The notes under the pieces were generated by a model that ran no database searches, was not told the DNA's origin, and saw nothing but the letters and a program-made list of their open reading frames with translations. Of a stretch of 64,000 bases of DNA, positions 1-10,325 are shown piece by piece. The stretch spans positions 2,096,001 to 2,160,000 of the forward strand of contig JAMWFC010000113.1 of NCBI GenBank assembly GCA_027475525.1, given 5' to 3'. The DNA is from Macrolepiota albuminosa. Lineage: Eukaryota > Basidiomycota > Agaricomycetes > Agaricales > Agaricaceae. The first letter of the stretch is position 1; every line of letters begins with the position of its first letter. A program made the translations under genes and the position numbers.

Positions 1-1
1 G

Positions 2-2255
2 CCCGAAGATCAGCCAACTGACAGTTCATACGGGTCTGACAAAATAGCGATCATCAGAAAGAAAGGCCAAGTAGTGGGACTATCTCCTGTGTTTGACTAC
101 ATATACCGTGGCATAGAATTGCGCAACATGACATTGTACAAATGGGCTTCTAGATGCGAACGAGTAAAATCAACTCGTAGAGGGAACAAAAGTTCCAAGT
201 CTAAAACGGCCAACACACTGACCGTCAACTTTACAGACGATCATCCCTTGTCGGACTCTCATGCTACCCTTGTGTATCCGCCAGGGCAGAAGCGCGTGCC
301 CAATTTCATAGGTCCTACTCTTCCAAGGCGTGATAAAGGGGATAGAGACGAATACTGCGTCACAATGCTTACCTTATTCAAGCCTTGGCGTTCAGGTGCT
401 GATTTAAAAAACAAGTATGATTTATGGAGCGCAGCATTCGACAACCACCATTTTACCGAGAGGCAATTGTGTCTTATGGCTAATATGAATATTAAGTATG
501 AGTGTATGGATGCCCGTGACGACTTCTATGCACAACTGAAGCGAGGCGGTATGGCATTCCCGGGAATGGACAATTCAGTTTCCAATATCAGAGATATCGA
601 ACAAAAGGATTATGTGGACGACGAAGATAACGGACAACCTGAGGACTACGGGATAGACCTTGACTGTAGTAATGAGATTGGCAAAACCGAATTAAAACGT
701 TGGAGAGACATGGCTATTATGACTTCCACCATGACGAACCTGAATTGGGATAAGCCTGTAATGGCCCAAACCTCCCCTGATACAACGAAGCATTCACCTT
801 CGGTGTCAGACATGCCCGGTACTTACTGGAGACATAAGGTCAGTGAAACTCGTGCGTCCATATTAAAAGATAGGCAAAAAGACATGTTGTCTGTTCGTGA
901 ACAGCGCGTTGGAAGATCAGATGAACAAAACAAGCCGGGCATTGTGGAAGTATGTGATCGTAGTTTCCTAGAGAAAAAACATTTAAATATCAAATGGGAA
1001 CCCACCATATCCGAAATTACTACCAGTTTCAATCTCAATGAGGAACAAACCAGAGCATTTAGAATAGTGGCTAACCACGCTGCCACTTCTAACCCCGAAC
1101 AGTTGAGAATGTATATGGGGGGTATGGGGGGCACCGGGAAAACACAGGTGCTTAAAGCGCTGTCCCAATACTTTGCAGCCCGTGGAGAATCTCATAGGTT
1201 TGCAGTGGTTGCTCCTACCGGCACTGCAGCATCACTGTTAGGTGGATCGACTTACCATTATCTGTTTGGAATTAATGATATGGTACGTGACTCTCCGGCA
1301 CAACTGGCTCAAGTAAAGTCACGCCTTATCGGGGTGCAATATGTATTTTTCGACGAAGTATCCATGTTGTCTTGCAGGGATATGTACAAGATATCAGCGC
1401 GCCTTACTCAGATTACAGGTCTGTTGCACCTCCCTTTTGGCGGTATGAACATGGTGTTTGCTGGCGATTTTGCCCAGCTGCCGCCAGTAACTGGCCGTGA
1501 GAATGCAGCGCTGTACAGTCGCAGTGTGGGTATGCGATCTATCGATCTGAACGAACAAAAGGCTGCATTGGGTAAAGCAGTTTGGCACCAGGTTACTGCA
1601 GTAGTCATATTGAGACAGAATATGAGACAGACAATGCAAAGTCCAGACGACAAATCCTTTAGAACGGCCCTCGCTAACATGAGGTATCGAGCATGCACCA
1701 AAGACGATATCCAGTTCCTGGAGTCTCGGCGAGTCTCCAATCTTTCAGACTCCTTGCTTCTCAATGATGACTTCCGTAATGTGTCTATCATAACAGCACA
1801 CAACATAGATAAAGATGCTGTCAATGTGGTTGGAAGTAGTAGATTTGCCCTGGAGAGTGGGCTCGAGCTGACAGATTTCTTTAGCAAAGATACTGTACTT
1901 GACAAGGGTGACGAGAGCACATGCAAAGGTAAAGGTCGAGGAGCATCAGGTAGAAACAGAGTTCCTCTACACTCCTCTATTCAGAATATTTTATGGGAGC
2001 AGCCTCCTTCATCCACATCTGGTCAAGTTGCAGGCAAACTGTCGCTATGCGTCGGCTTACCTATTATCATCAAGACTAACATTGCCACAGAGCTCTGTAT
2101 CACAAATGGTCAAGAAGGTTACGTATATGGATGGAAGTCGTGTACGGGTTCTGTTGGTCAACGTATGATAGACACGCTGTTTGTAAAACTGAAGAATCCA
2201 CCGCACCACGTACAGATAGAAGGTCTTTCTGAAGACGTAGTACCAATAACTAGAA
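2..2255 (+). CDS. Helitron replicase/helicase, middle part (PIF1-type helicase core), 5' end outside window
   Basis: The frame is open from base 2, so the protein begins left of the window; the Rep nickase part is not visible. Seen: helicase motif I (GGMGGTGKT, near 1118-1145), motif Ia (APTGTAASLLGG, near 1213), Walker B (FFDEVSML, near 1348), and motif III (FAGDFAQLPPV, near 1457). This set is typical of PIF1-family helicases fused to Rep in Helitrons, which unwind DNA during rolling-circle transposition. The frame is cut after ITR by the Gypsy-1 LTR; the ORF as read ends at a TAA made by the LTR (2258-2260). The missing motifs V/VI resume at 13839. Assignment to a Helitron rather than a cellular PIF1 gene rests on the C-terminal extension and the repeat context. 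Confidence 0.85.
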
Positions 2256-2431
2256 TGTAACGGAGTCATCCGTATTACTATCAGCGTCAACGACGCTATA
2301 ATCATTTAGTAGAGTATTACGTAAGATAACATCTTGTTTTCACTCTAAGTACTAGTCAATCCGATACTGCGGTCTGATTTAGCACTTGTGTGATACACAC
2401 AGGATAGTTCTAACCCGTAACTCCGGTTACA
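2256..2431 (+). repeat. Gypsy-1 5' LTR (176 bp)
   Basis: Direct copy of 13663-13838; starts TGTAACGG and ends CGGTTACA. It contains a GTAAGA sequence at 2321 that matches a 5' splice donor and could serve a spliced subgenomic RNA for the third ORF. The transcription start is not determinable from sequence. Confidence 0.95.
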
Positions 2432-2542
2432 TTTTTTTAAATCTTCTGCTATCGGCTTTAGACTCTAGGCTTGTTACCGACTAGGCAACTCTCATCAAAA
2501 CCTCTCGATTCTCTGTTGGCATCACGCTGAAAACGTGCTTCC

Positions 2543-5500
2543 ATGACTGGCTCTCTTGATCCGGATCCTCCGTTCTCAGCTGCAGACGCAGGTGACTTAC
2601 CTGTGCTTCAGGCTGTGAAGACGCAATCTGCGTCAGCATACCAACCCCCGCCAAAGCGGGACGAAAAGACCCCTCGCGATGTCAGCGCGAGCTATGGAAT
2701 GCCTGGTGGGCTATCCGTATCACGGATGATGTCCATTGTACGACCTGGTGGAAAACCAGGAGATAGATCCGCGGTCTCAGGAGTGTCGCTGCCAGCGAGC
2801 CAAATGCCCTCACTGATGTATCCGGTATTGCCCGAGAGCTCTTCAGCTCCCTCGGAGGGTCAACCGGACGTTACCCAGTACTCGGAAATGGTACAAGGCA
2901 GCGCGTTTGCGCATAGCACCCCATTCCGGACTGCACCTATGGAACGGCATTTGGAATATGTGGCCAATGCTGCCACTGAACCGGGACCGTCGTCGTTGAC
3001 GACACAAGGACAGAAGCAAGGACCAGCAATAATGGTCAGTCGGGAGGACGACAATGTCGTAGGGTTGGAAAAGGCGTCACCAGCGCCTGGAACTCCAGAG
3101 TTGCACAGACAGGCCGGCAAACAGCCGCAAGTGAGGCATGACGGCCTCAGGAGAGTTATGGACTTAGAGTCCGAGTTGGAGTCCTCAGATGATGAGGAAA
3201 GCAAAAGGTCGCATTTGACCTTATCTATCCAGTTGCAGCTAGTATTGGACCGATATCCGGCGGTCGTGAAGGAATCGACGCGAAAGCGTCTTCAGCTTTA
3301 TGTAGTAAAGCACTTACAGTTGCTGGCAGCTAGGAGCCACGATGTACCCCGTGCAGATTCGAGTGAATATATCGAATTGTTTGTGCGCATCTTCGAACTC
3401 GAAGTAGTGGAATACCTTAAGCGCAAAGCGGCGCGAGGGTCAGCAGTCTCAACGGCTACTCCAGCCGACTCCGTAGAATGTGAGATGAGTGTGCGCAGAC
3501 GAGCGCCACTAATCGCGGACGCGATGGAATTGCTCAATGCGCCTCGTCAGGCTGATGAGTCTCAGCAAGACTACATTCGGCGCCAGAACGCCGCAAACCG
3601 TCAACGCATTGTTAGCGGAGTGCCTCAGCAGGCATTGTCTGAGGTGGAGACTGTAACGACGACTCCGGCAGAGCCAGAGGCAGCACTTGCAGTGCAGGAG
3701 GTTAAAACACCTCGTAAGCAAGTTACAATCAAGGAAGAGGTGGACGAAGTCCACATTCTTGAGGAGCAAACGCGACCACGACGCGTAGTGCGACGCGTCC
3801 ACCTAGTGGACAACTGGAATGAACGCGTCAATTACCAAAGGATACGCAACCAGGACTTGCGCGATCATGGTGAGTCGTTCATTGACGACCAGGGGGTAGT
3901 CTTTGAGGGGCGTGAGGGCGTAACGCCTGTCGATGACATGCGGCGACAATTCGCGGCTCGGACTGCTGAACCGGACAGAGATCCGGGTGGTAGTGACGAC
4001 AGTAGTGGTCACTACGAACGGAGGGAGCCAAATCGTCGCAATCACGACGGTGGAGATCGAGATCGTAGGAATGACGATCAGGACGATAATAATCGTTGTG
4101 ACAGAGGCAGGCAGTCTGGTGGATTACCAGCAGAGCAACAAGTGAGGCAACAGCCCACCGCACGGCCGGAAAGAGTGGTCAATGAGCACTTGTTCCGCAG
4201 TCCTCGGGCATTTTCGATGCCCGCACCTCATGATTTGCGTGAAACTACGCCGGGAATGAATGAAGCGGTCAGGATCCATATGGATCATATGCATGACCGC
4301 CTCACTCGTCTGGTGGATGACTCCCTTGGAGTCAGATTTAAGTTCCCTGCTGGGGTAAGCCCCCGTAAATCCGATGGTAAGCACATACGTGCGTACGCTG
4401 GAGGACATAGGTTCTCGCAACTGGAGGACTGGGCCATGGATGTGTGCTACCACCTCGCAGCCTGCTGCTATGGTGGAGACGACATGGACCAGGAAAGGAT
4501 ATTTGTGCTACACGAATTTATGGAAGGAGAGGCTCGGAATTGGTTCCGTCGCCATGTTCTCCACATTAATCGCGACAAATCGCACTGGACATTTAAAGAG
4601 GTCCTGATAGGACTGTATAATCGGTTCGTTAACGCTGCTACGATGCAGGAAGCTCGCGATGCCTTTAGAAAGGCAGTGTATGACGCTAAGACTGGCGTCC
4701 AGACCTTTTATGATGACCTGGTGGGTCATGCACAGAATATGGCCGTCTATCCAGACGAATACACTATCCGCGAGACATTCCTGGACGGAATACCCGCAGA
4801 CATGAGGAGAGCGTTGATACGCGACGATAACTTGTCTCCGGAGGTCAATACTGTGACTGAATTTTTGGCGTATGCCATCCGTTATGAGCAGTCGACACGG
4901 ACTGCAAACCATTATGAGCAGCGTAGTTCACGCCGAGGACCAGTGAACCGTCAGGCAGTGAAGGTGGGAACCTTCCTGGCTAAGCGAACGGAGATGGAGA
5001 ACAATCGCAATCCGCGATTCGTGGTTCGCAAGACAATTCCTGGAGGCCAACGGCCTCGATCGAAACCTGCTGGACAATTGCCAGCGAAGGACAGTCGACC
5101 CTTGTCGGGTCAGAATCAAGTAGCACCAAGAGGAGTGGTGGCACCTGCAGCGCGTATGGCGGGTAAAACCGCTGGAGCTCCAGGAGTGGGCCAGAGAAGG
5201 CCTGCCGGGGACCCCTCAGCGTGCTACAATTGTGGCAGGAGCGGGCACTTTGCTAAGGAGTGTCCCGCCCCTCCTAAGGCACACATCCGAGCGGCCCATA
5301 CGGCTGCGGCACCGAGCGATGTCGTCAGTGACGGCGAGGACGATGAAATCGTCGATGAGATCGAGGAGGAGCCGCAAGTAGAGGCTGACGGGTCGGAAGT
5401 GGATGACGCTGAGAGCGTCCAGATTGATGGCGACGAATACGTCGCAGTGGACGTCTACGACAGCGACTATTACGCTCGTGATGACGAGGAAGAACATCTG

Positions 5501-6043
5501 TTTGCACTGACGGAGTGCCGTGGAGATCAGCGCGTCCGAATGAGACGTGTAACTCTGCAGAAAGCAACTAATAAGTTGCAGAGGCCACGCTATACTCCCG
5601 AAGAGAAGGAGTGCCTGGTCACGTATGTTGATGTCAATGGACATCCGGCATGGACGTTGTGGGACTCCGGGAGTACCACTACGGGCATTACGCCCCAGTT
5701 TGCTCACGTCAACGCGATTCGCATTCATGAACTGGAGGAGCCCTTGATGCTCCAGCTGGGGACTGTGGGGAGTCGCGCTATGGTGCAGTTTGGCGCGGAG
5801 GTGAGAATAAAGACGTCAGGAACGTCGACGAAGGAATACGTGGATATAGCGAATTTTGATCGCTATGACATGATTATCGGTACGCCGTTCATGCGTAAGA
5901 ACAAGGTGTCGCTGGATTTCGTGAACGACATGGTCGTTGTGAATGGTACGCCTCTGAAGGCGGAGAAAGTGGTGTTGAATGATACAGATGGTCGTTTGAG
6001 GCGCTACCGCGCAACTGAGAAGCGGCGTGATGAGCGCAACTGA
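2543..6043 (+). CDS. gag: Gypsy-1 gag-protease polyprotein
   Basis: 1166 codons; the first ATG after the LTR leader is 2543. The N-terminal third is Pro/Ser/charged and disordered. A retrotransposon-gag capsid domain lies near residues 620-790 (around GEARNWFRRHV and TMQEARDAFRKAVYD). A zinc knuckle CYNCGRSGHFAKEC (CX2CX4HX4C) is at about 5221-5262. An acidic linker follows, then a retropepsin domain with active site LWDSGST near 5659 and a C-terminal flap-type IIGTPF motif. It should assemble the virus-like particle and mature Gag/Pol. It ends at TGA 6041-6043, directly followed by CTAG, and pol continues in the same frame. Confidence 0.93.
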   Translation: MTGSLDPDPPFSAADAGDLPVLQAVKTQSASAYQPPPKRDEKTPRDVSASYGMPGGLSVSRMMSIVRPGGKPGDRSAVSGVSLPASQMPSLMYPVLPESSSAPSEGQPDVTQYSEMVQGSAFAHSTPFRTAPMERHLEYVANAATEPGPSSLTTQGQKQGPAIMVSREDDNVVGLEKASPAPGTPELHRQAGKQPQVRHDGLRRVMDLESELESSDDEESKRSHLTLSIQLQLVLDRYPAVVKESTRKRLQLYVVKHLQLLAARSHDVPRADSSEYIELFVRIFELEVVEYLKRKAARGSAVSTATPADSVECEMSVRRRAPLIADAMELLNAPRQADESQQDYIRRQNAANRQRIVSGVPQQALSEVETVTTTPAEPEAALAVQEVKTPRKQVTIKEEVDEVHILEEQTRPRRVVRRVHLVDNWNERVNYQRIRNQDLRDHGESFIDDQGVVFEGREGVTPVDDMRRQFAARTAEPDRDPGGSDDSSGHYERREPNRRNHDGGDRDRRNDDQDDNNRCDRGRQSGGLPAEQQVRQQPTARPERVVNEHLFRSPRAFSMPAPHDLRETTPGMNEAVRIHMDHMHDRLTRLVDDSLGVRFKFPAGVSPRKSDGKHIRAYAGGHRFSQLEDWAMDVCYHLAACCYGGDDMDQERIFVLHEFMEGEARNWFRRHVLHINRDKSHWTFKEVLIGLYNRFVNAATMQEARDAFRKAVYDAKTGVQTFYDDLVGHAQNMAVYPDEYTIRETFLDGIPADMRRALIRDDNLSPEVNTVTEFLAYAIRYEQSTRTANHYEQRSSRRGPVNRQAVKVGTFLAKRTEMENNRNPRFVVRKTIPGGQRPRSKPAGQLPAKDSRPLSGQNQVAPRGVVAPAARMAGKTAGAPGVGQRRPAGDPSACYNCGRSGHFAKECPAPPKAHIRAAHTAAAPSDVVSDGEDDEIVDEIEEEPQVEADGSEVDDAESVQIDGDEYVAVDVYDSDYYARDDEEEHLFALTECRGDQRVRMRRVTLQKATNKLQRPRYTPEEKECLVTYVDVNGHPAWTLWDSGSTTTGITPQFAHVNAIRIHELEEPLMLQLGTVGSRAMVQFGAEVRIKTSGTSTKEYVDIANFDRYDMIIGTPFMRKNKVSLDFVNDMVVVNGTPLKAEKVVLNDTDGRLRRYRATEKRRDERN

Positions 6044-6069
6044 CTAGATGGTCGCAGGAGAGCGACCGT
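6041..6069 (+). promoter_or_regulatory. Stop-codon readthrough signal UGA-CUAG plus hairpin (gag/pol junction)
   Basis: The gag-pro frame stops at TGA 6041-6043, followed by CTAG 6044-6047. The same frame is then open into pol. Just downstream, GGTCGC (6050-6055) can pair with GCGACC (6062-6067) around the loop AGGAGA; a T-G and an A-T pair extend the stem to 6048-6069. UGA followed by CUAG is an established high-efficiency readthrough context in animal mRNAs, and retroviruses with in-frame gag stops use readthrough. The sequence is observed; function here is inferred. Confidence 0.7.
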
Positions 6070-9000
6070 TCAGGAGGTGGAGGACGAACAGGCCCCACCG
6101 AAAAGCCTGCCGGCTGATTTGCAGGCTATATTGATGACTGAGGAAGAGTTTCAAGGAACTCTGAAGGAGGGGAAGCACCCGGATGTGACTGGGTGTACCA
6201 ATGGAAAGCCTAAACAGGCTGTGCAGTGCAGGAATGAGCGTAGTAAACGCGTGGTGGAGTCGCTGGAATGCCAGCCGACTAGCTCTCGAGTAAAGGTGGA
6301 GGATCTCGTCAAGGACGAGGGATTCAGTACGATGGGAACTGTGGGTAGCACTAGGTCGCTAATGGATCGACCAGTGCCTCGGCCAGGAGTGCAATGGGCG
6401 TATGACCCACGAATGCCACGGGAGTGGAACGAGTTGGTAGCGTCAATGGTGACGCAGGCTATGGGAAGTGGGCAAGCGACCCAGACGGGAGAAGTGTACC
6501 GTCACGCACGAGAGGACGAGATATCCGAAACGTTGGATATCGTATTTGACGGATTCTCGCTGAAGGCGAGGAGTGTGCAGTCGTCGGCGAGTACGACGAG
6601 GAAACAACCGGTTGTAAGGTTGAATCCGGGAGACCTCACAGAGGAGCACGTACGTGCCTTACGGGAGCGATTTGAACCAAAGGTTCAGCCGCGTATAGCA
6701 CGCGTAGCCAAAGGAAAAGGCAAGGCTTTGAGCCTTACAGAGGAGGATATTCCTCGATTGCGCCAGCAATGGCAACGGGAGTTCGCTGATATCGTCAATG
6801 GAACGAAGGAGGAGCTTCCTCCGTGGCGGGAGGTTAATCATGAGATCAACCTCATTGACGATAACAAGCAGTACAAGTATCATTTGCCTCGCTGCCCGCG
6901 TGGCGGGAGGTTAATCATGAGATCAACCTCATTGACGATAACAAGCAGTACAAGTATCATTTGCCTCGCTGCCCGAGCACTTCAGGATCAACTTCGTGAA
7001 AAGACGAATAGATACATAAACGCGAAGTGGTGGGAACCACGACCAGCGGTGCAAGCTGCACCATTGCTTTGTATCCCCAAGAAGGATGGAACGTTGCGGA
7101 CGGCATTGGATGCGCGACAGCGCAATGATAATACCGTCAAGGATGTAACACCTCTTCCAGATCAGGAAGTGATACGAGAAGATGTCGCGACAGCGAAGTA
7201 TCGGTCGAAAATCGACCTCACAGACGCGTACGAACAGGTTTGCATCCGCGAAGAGGATATACCGAAGACACTGTTCTCGTCCCTGATGGGGACGTTCGTG
7301 AGTAACATCATGCAGATTGGTGACTGTAATGCACCGGCGACATTTCAGAGGTTAATGACCTCAATCTTCCGAGATGTAATCGGGAAGTTTATGCACGTCT
7401 ATTTAGACGATATATTCATATTTTCTGACTCCATTGAGGAGCATGAGCAGCACCTACGAGTCGTATTTGAACGACTACGGAAGGCCAGCCTCTATCTCAA
7501 ATGGAAGAAGTGCGAGTTGTACGCAACGAGTATAGATTGTCTCGGTCACGTCATTGACGAGAAGGGCATTCATCCTGATACGGATAAGCTCGACCGAATC
7601 CGAGAGTGGCGTATTCCACGCACATATAATGATATCCAACGATTTGTCGGACTGGTGAACTATATTGGCAATTTCTTGCCAGACGTCACTGCATACACTG
7701 GGCCACTTATGGCCATGACCCAGAATGGGTCACCGTTTCATTGGAGACCGCTGCATCAGCGGTGTTTTGAGATGATTAAGCGTATATGCGCGAAAACGCC
7801 GGTCATCCGGCCAATTGACCCACGCATCGACGAGCCCATCTGGCTCATTTGCGATGCGTCGAAGACTGGGGTTGGGGCCATGTTTGGCCAGGGTAAAACA
7901 TGGCAGACTTGCCGACCAGCGGGATTTATGTCCCGTAAATTCACTGCTGCTCAGCAGAATTATGCTGTGCACAAACATGGCAGACTTGCCGACCAGCGGG
8001 ATTTATGTCCCGTAAATTCACTGCCGCTCAGCAGAATTATGCTGTGCACAAGTTAGAAACACTCGCAATACTGGAAGCCCTCCTAAAGTGGGAGGATAAA
8101 CTGATGGGATATAAGATCCATATTATCACGGATCACAAAGCACTAGAGTTCTTCAAGACTCAGGTGCACCTGTCTCCGCGACAACGTCGCTGGATCGACT
8201 ACATGTCGCGGTATCAGTTCGACATCACCTATGTAAAAGGTGAACTGAACAAAGTGGCGGATTGCCTATCTCGATATTTCGAGAGTGATACTCGAGATGA
8301 CGTCCATGACGCGCATGACTATGTCCAGGCGGACAAACGTATTGACCCAGAGGGCAAGGATTTGCCTCTGCATCGATTCCATGAAATCAGGGAACATAGG
8401 GTCGAGTTACACGCCATGCGAGCGCAGGAAACACGTCGCAGTAAGCGACTGCAGGAGCAGCGAGAGACTCGCGATATCGAGGCTCAGGTGCTAGTGGACC
8501 ATGAGGCCCCTCAGCCAAGGGAAGAGATGAGGCAAGAGGTGCCTATGAGAGGTACTGATATGACGCTCCAGCAAGCGCTGGAGTCACAGGACCATACGCT
8601 TGCGCCGGCCGACTTAGGCAATGCGCAATTCCGCACACGTATCCAGCAAGGATACAAGGATGATAATCTCTTCGTAGAGATTTTGAACAATATCCAAGCG
8701 CATCCGCGCTTCAGGACGGAGCAGCAGCTTGTCTACCTTACCAGACCCACGGGGTCCAAAGTCATCTGCATTCCCCGGGAGAGGTCGTTGATTACGACTA
8801 TCCTGGACCAGGCCCATAAAGTAGTGGGCCACTTCGGAACTCAGAAAACGCTGGACTATGTGCGACGCTGGTACTGGTGGCCGCAAATGGCCAAAGAGAC
8901 GAGCCAATTCTGCTCGACATGCGAGCTATGTCAACAGTCGAAAGTGTCGACCTTGAAGCCACCGGGAAAGCTGCATTCGCTACCCATCCCGGTCAAACCT

Positions 9001-10098
9001 TGGGATTCGATTGGGATGGACTTTATAGGTCCGTTCCCCGAGTCGAAAGGCTTTAACTACCTCTGGGTAGTGATCTGCAGAATGACCAGTATGGTCCATC
9101 TCATTCCGGTGAGAACCACCATGACCGCGTCAGACTTGTCGTGGATCTATCTCAAGGAGATAGTACGTCTCCATGGACTGCCCAGCTTGATCGTGAGCGA
9201 TCGAGATGCTAAGTTTACTTCCAAATGGTGGAAGGAGCTGCACAAGCTGCTAGGAGCAAAGTTGCTCATGTCGACATCGTTTCATCCGCAAACGGATGGT
9301 CAAACAGAACGTGCGAATAGAAATATCGCGCAAATCTTGCGAGCGTTCGTACGTCCCGATCAGAAGGACTGGGTGGATAGGTGTCCACTCGTGGAATTCG
9401 CGATAAATGCGAGTATATCGGAAACCACAGGGTACTCACCCTTTGAACTCAACAATGGCTACATGCCATCCATGATTCGTGAACTTCGTACGGACGAAGT
9501 TATTCATGTGGGAGTCAAGCAGTTTGCGCGTAGCGCGCTAAGGAATCTGGCAGATGCCCATGATGCGATTATAGAATCGCGCGTCTGGCAAACCAAACAC
9601 GCGAATAGTCGCAGACGCGAGGAACCAGAAATCGAGAAAGGGAACCTAGTGTACCTTTCTACGAAGAACCTGAACCTGCCGAAAGGCAGAGCGAGTAAGT
9701 TGTGTCCAAAGTGGATTGGACCGTATAAGGTCCTTGAAGCGGAGCCGAGCACGTCTAACTACGTGCTGGAACTACCCCATGCGCTGCAAGCGCGCAGGAT
9801 AGTCCCCAAATTCCATGTGTCGCTATTGCGACCGTATATGGCCAGTAGTGATGCGCTCTTTCCTAATCGAGCAACTCCGGAGCCGTATGATTTTGGAACT
9901 GGTAATGACCAGGAGTGGTTCGTAGATGACCTGATAGGTCATCGTTGGACAAGGGGAAGCCTCGAATTCGAGGTAAGGTGGAGCTTAGGTGATACTACCT
10001 GGGAACCGCTAGTAAACTGCAAAGACCTTGCAGCGATGGACAGGTATCTAGAGCTGCAGGGCGTGAAACGCCCTCAGCAGCTAGCAAAACGCGCGTAA
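6044..10098 (+). CDS. pol: Gypsy-1 pol: RT, RNase H, integrase, chromodomain (interrupted by two 77-bp duplications)
   Basis: Open in the gag frame from 6044. RT has KKDGTLRTALD near 7078 and the catalytic YLDD motif near 7402. RNase H begins ICDASKTGVGA near 7850 and resumes after 8005. Integrase has the HHCC zinc domain (near 8815-8935), catalytic DFIGPF / SDRDAKF / QTDGQTERAN segments, and a C-terminal chromodomain (FEVRWSLGDTTWEP, near 9970). As assembled it is two ORFs (6077-8056 and 8005-10098) because of duplication 7896-8049; removing one 77-bp copy joins them in frame. Removing the other copy (6822-6975) instead leaves a one-base frame difference at residues CP|ARALQ, so this copy may carry a real indel or the contig join is inexact. 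Confidence 0.9.
6822..6975. repeat. 77-bp perfect tandem duplication (a)
   Basis: 6822-6898 equals 6899-6975 with mismatches immediately outside on both sides. It lies in the start of the Gypsy-1 RT domain, and the second copy is translated in a wrong frame. It is one of eight duplications with period exactly 77; probable assembly join. Confidence 0.95.
7896..8051. repeat. 77-bp tandem duplication (b), one mismatch
   Basis: 7896-7972 repeats at 7973-8049 with one T/C difference (CTGCTGCTC versus CTGCCGCTC) and two extra matching bases. It splits Gypsy-1 pol in RNase H; deleting one copy restores one continuous pol frame. The single mismatch suggests joined contigs from different element copies or haplotypes. 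Confidence 0.93.
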
Positions 10099-10284
10099 TG
10101 CGCGTGTGGTGGTGGAATGTGGACGAAGTCCACTTTGATTGCCGGTAACTAACCGGGGGGCCACTAATTGTGGCTGTGATTGTAACTATTTAGGCGATTA
10201 TGATCGCTGACGCGGCGCCAGGTGGCGTGTGTTTGTGGTTGTTTACACCACTGGCGGAGTTGGGAGATTGTTTTTTTCTTTCTT

Positions 10285-10325
10285 TCCTCAGTCCCAATAC
10301 ACGTAGTATACGTGTCGTTTTAGAA
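10285..10325 (+). promoter_or_regulatory. Candidate 3' splice site upstream of Gypsy-1 third ORF
   Basis: A long pyrimidine tract at 10271-10289 runs into CAG (AG at 10290-10291), 34 nt before ATG 10325. CTAAC near 10147 and CTGAC near 10206 could act as branch sites. It suggests the third ORF is translated from a spliced RNA, either with a donor in the LTR/leader (GTAAGA at 2321) or with a short local intron. Use is not demonstrated. Confidence 0.5.

Noticed and set aside
2432..2470. tRNA-type primer binding site of Gypsy-1
   Set aside because: The sequence after the 5' LTR is a T run followed by AAATCTTCTGC; no TGG start, and only a 6-base match to the LTR, too short to claim self-priming.
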